Positions 15,142 to 16,038 of a stretch of DNA of 16,038 nucleotides are shown one piece after another. The stretch comes from JAFDZV01 sp966128725 (GTDB lineage Bacteria; Bacteroidota; Ignavibacteria; OLB7). Position 1 is the stretch's first letter, and every line of letters starts with the position of its first letter. The position numbers and the translations under genes are program-made. The notes under the pieces are model-generated. The model saw only the letters and a list, made by a program, of their open reading frames with translations, did not search any database and had not been told where the DNA came from. The stretch spans positions 1-16,038 of the forward strand of contig CBHYLN010000124.1 in the NCBI GenBank assembly GCA_966128725.1, written 5' to 3'.

Positions 15142-15855
15142 TTACCACACCCAGGAGAGATCGGCGCCGATGTACGGCTTGCGATTCTCCAGATAGCCCA
15201 ATGTGGCCGGCCACGTAAAGCGCACCGCCGCACGCACCGGACGCCATTGGATGGCAAGGCCAAGGCTCCCTTCAATGTACACACACAACGGGCTGTTGAA
15301 GAGATAATAGTCCGTACGCTCGGCGGCGGTCAGATACAGATGATTCCGGATTACCGGGTATTGAAGACCGAGATTACCGAGAAGATGCGGCAGGGCAAGG
15401 ACCGCCAGGTAGTTCCGCCAGCTTGACACGTGCGTCGGTATCGCGGCCAACAGGGCCAGGGAGAACAGCGGGTTCATCGAGCAGCGAACGGCATGCGTCA
15501 CCGGATCGCGCACCAGGGCAAGCGAGACATACGAGACGTTGATCACCCCGCCGATCGATCCCACCTGCAGCCGACCGCCCACGGCGTCCTTGTTCAGGAA
15601 TTCGATGGTCGCGCCTGTACGCGCCAGCACATTCTCCCGCCAATCGGTGTGGATCTCCGGATCCTCGTTCACCGAACCGGACTTCACGGTATTGGAGTCG
15701 GCTCCGGCACGCACCGTATCGCGCTGCGACATATCGCCGGCCGCGGCAGGCTGTGCATGGCATGGACGGGCATCGATGCCCATCGCCAGCGCCAACAGGG
15801 CCACACCTGCCAGGCACAAACAGGGGGTGCGCGCCAACGGGCTAGGCCGAGGCAT
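15142..15855 (-). CDS. Exported probable beta-barrel envelope protein
   Basis: A 237-residue exported protein of unknown family. The signal peptide is CLCLAGVALLALAMGIDARP plus CHAQ (12-35). A polar Asp/Ser/Thr-rich spacer (36-75) precedes alternating strands such as ATIEFLN (82-88), RLQVGSIGGVINVSYVSLAL (95-114), EGSLGLAIQWRPVRAAVRFT (195-214) and PYIGADLSWVW (227-237). The final aromatic residue fits an outer-membrane barrel. Four cysteines remain outside or near the signal. ATG 15855 was chosen because it starts the signal peptide and overlaps the upstream stop (15842-15844) by 14 nt, a typical coupled arrangement. The frame is open to 15918, but that extension would spoil the signal peptide. 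No ribosome binding site is visible, consistent with coupling. It is followed 48 nt later by the lipoprotein gene. Confidence 0.75.
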   Translation of the reverse strand: MPRPSPLARTPCLCLAGVALLALAMGIDARPCHAQPAAAGDMSQRDTVRAGADSNTVKSGSVNEDPEIHTDWRENVLARTGATIEFLNKDAVGGRLQVGSIGGVINVSYVSLALVRDPVTHAVRCSMNPLFSLALLAAIPTHVSSWRNYLAVLALPHLLGNLGLQYPVIRNHLYLTAAERTDYYLFNSPLCVYIEGSLGLAIQWRPVRAAVRFTWPATLGYLENRKPYIGADLSWVW

Positions 15856-16038
15856 CGGTATCGTTGCTTGCCGACACGCCGGCAATCGGCCGATCATCCT
15901 CAGCGGCGTCGCCGTCATCCATCACATCGTCATCACCCGCAGCGCCGCTGTCTTCGCTCGCGGCATCGGCAGGCTCCCCCTCGTCTCCCTCTTCGTCATC
16001 GCCATCTTCTCCCTCTTCGTCATCGCCATCTTCTCCCT
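15842..16038 (-). CDS. C-terminus of protein with acidic repeat tail, 5' truncated
   Basis: Only the last 64 residues are visible; the gene runs off the right edge. They are extremely acidic: an octapeptide GEDGDDEE is repeated at least twice, then a mixed Asp/Glu/Ala/Gly stretch, ending in NDTDASA and a TAG at 15844-15842. No folded domain can be seen. Acidic low-complexity tails like this occur on many unrelated proteins, so I give no function. The frame is trusted for three reasons: it stays open for the full length, its composition is biased and consistent, and its stop overlaps the next start by 14 nt. It is probably the upstream gene of an operon with the exported protein and the lipoprotein. 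Confidence 0.75.
   Translation of the reverse strand, partial: GEDGDDEEGEDGDDEEGDEGEPADAASEDSGAAGDDDVMDDGDAAEDDRPIAGVSASNDTDASA
15989..16038. repeat. 24-bp in-frame tandem repeat
   Basis: Two identical 24-bp units (15989-16012 and 16013-16036) and the first two bases of a third run off the window edge. The bases at 15981-15988 resemble the end of another unit. Each unit encodes GEDGDDEE on the minus strand. Because 24 is a multiple of three, gain or loss of units would change tail length without shifting the frame. Confidence 0.9.

Overview
The window is high-GC bacterial DNA with mostly complete genes; only the two at the ends are cut by the window edges. Several features point to the Bacteroidota/Chlorobiota (FCB) side of the tree. 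Two gene starts are preceded by exact copies of the TAnnTTTG -7 promoter element. There is an OmpA protein with two OmpA domains, a free-standing FlgD/sorting-domain-like fold, and several exported proteins with no close model. A Kapabacteria- or Ignavibacteria-like host is my best guess. It is an inference, not something the sequence proves.

Layout from left to right. All genes are on the minus strand except modA and one small gene. (1) 1-464: 3'-truncated, secreted, Cys-rich protein. (2) 767-2245: unusually long aldo/keto reductase. (3) 2337-3047: SEC59/dolichol-kinase-like membrane CTP-kinase. (4) 3295-7475: conserved housekeeping cluster tilS-hpt-ftsH. It is transcribed tilS to hpt to ftsH, with tilS and hpt overlapping by 11 nt, and two tandem hairpins follow ftsH. 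(5) 7702-8964: outer-membrane porin of the alginate-export type, directly downstream of modB (9056-9721). (6) modA (9959-10753, plus strand) is divergent from modB and ends in a strong intrinsic terminator. No modC ATPase is present. (7) 10888-13188: barrel plus double OmpA-domain protein. (8) 13318-14112: ABC-2 type permease (PF06182-like), divergent from a 78-residue FlgD-like protein (14166-14402, plus). (9) 14497-16038: apparent operon of a truncated protein with an acidic repeat tail, an overlapping exported barrel-like protein and a lipoprotein built of short helical repeats.

Functional themes. The tilS-hpt-ftsH block links tRNA-Ile lysidine synthesis, purine salvage and membrane proteolysis, as in Firmicutes. 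The modA/modB pair suggests molybdate or tungstate uptake, but the energising ATPase must be elsewhere. Much of the rest is cell envelope: porin, OmpA protein, exported barrel-like protein, lipoproteins and lipid kinase. I see no phage, transposase, CRISPR array, rRNA or tRNA. The less ordinary loci are the acidic-repeat/exported-protein/lipoprotein operon, the split mod locus with an adjacent porin, the free-standing FlgD-like protein, and a coding-like frame trailing the hpt stop codon.
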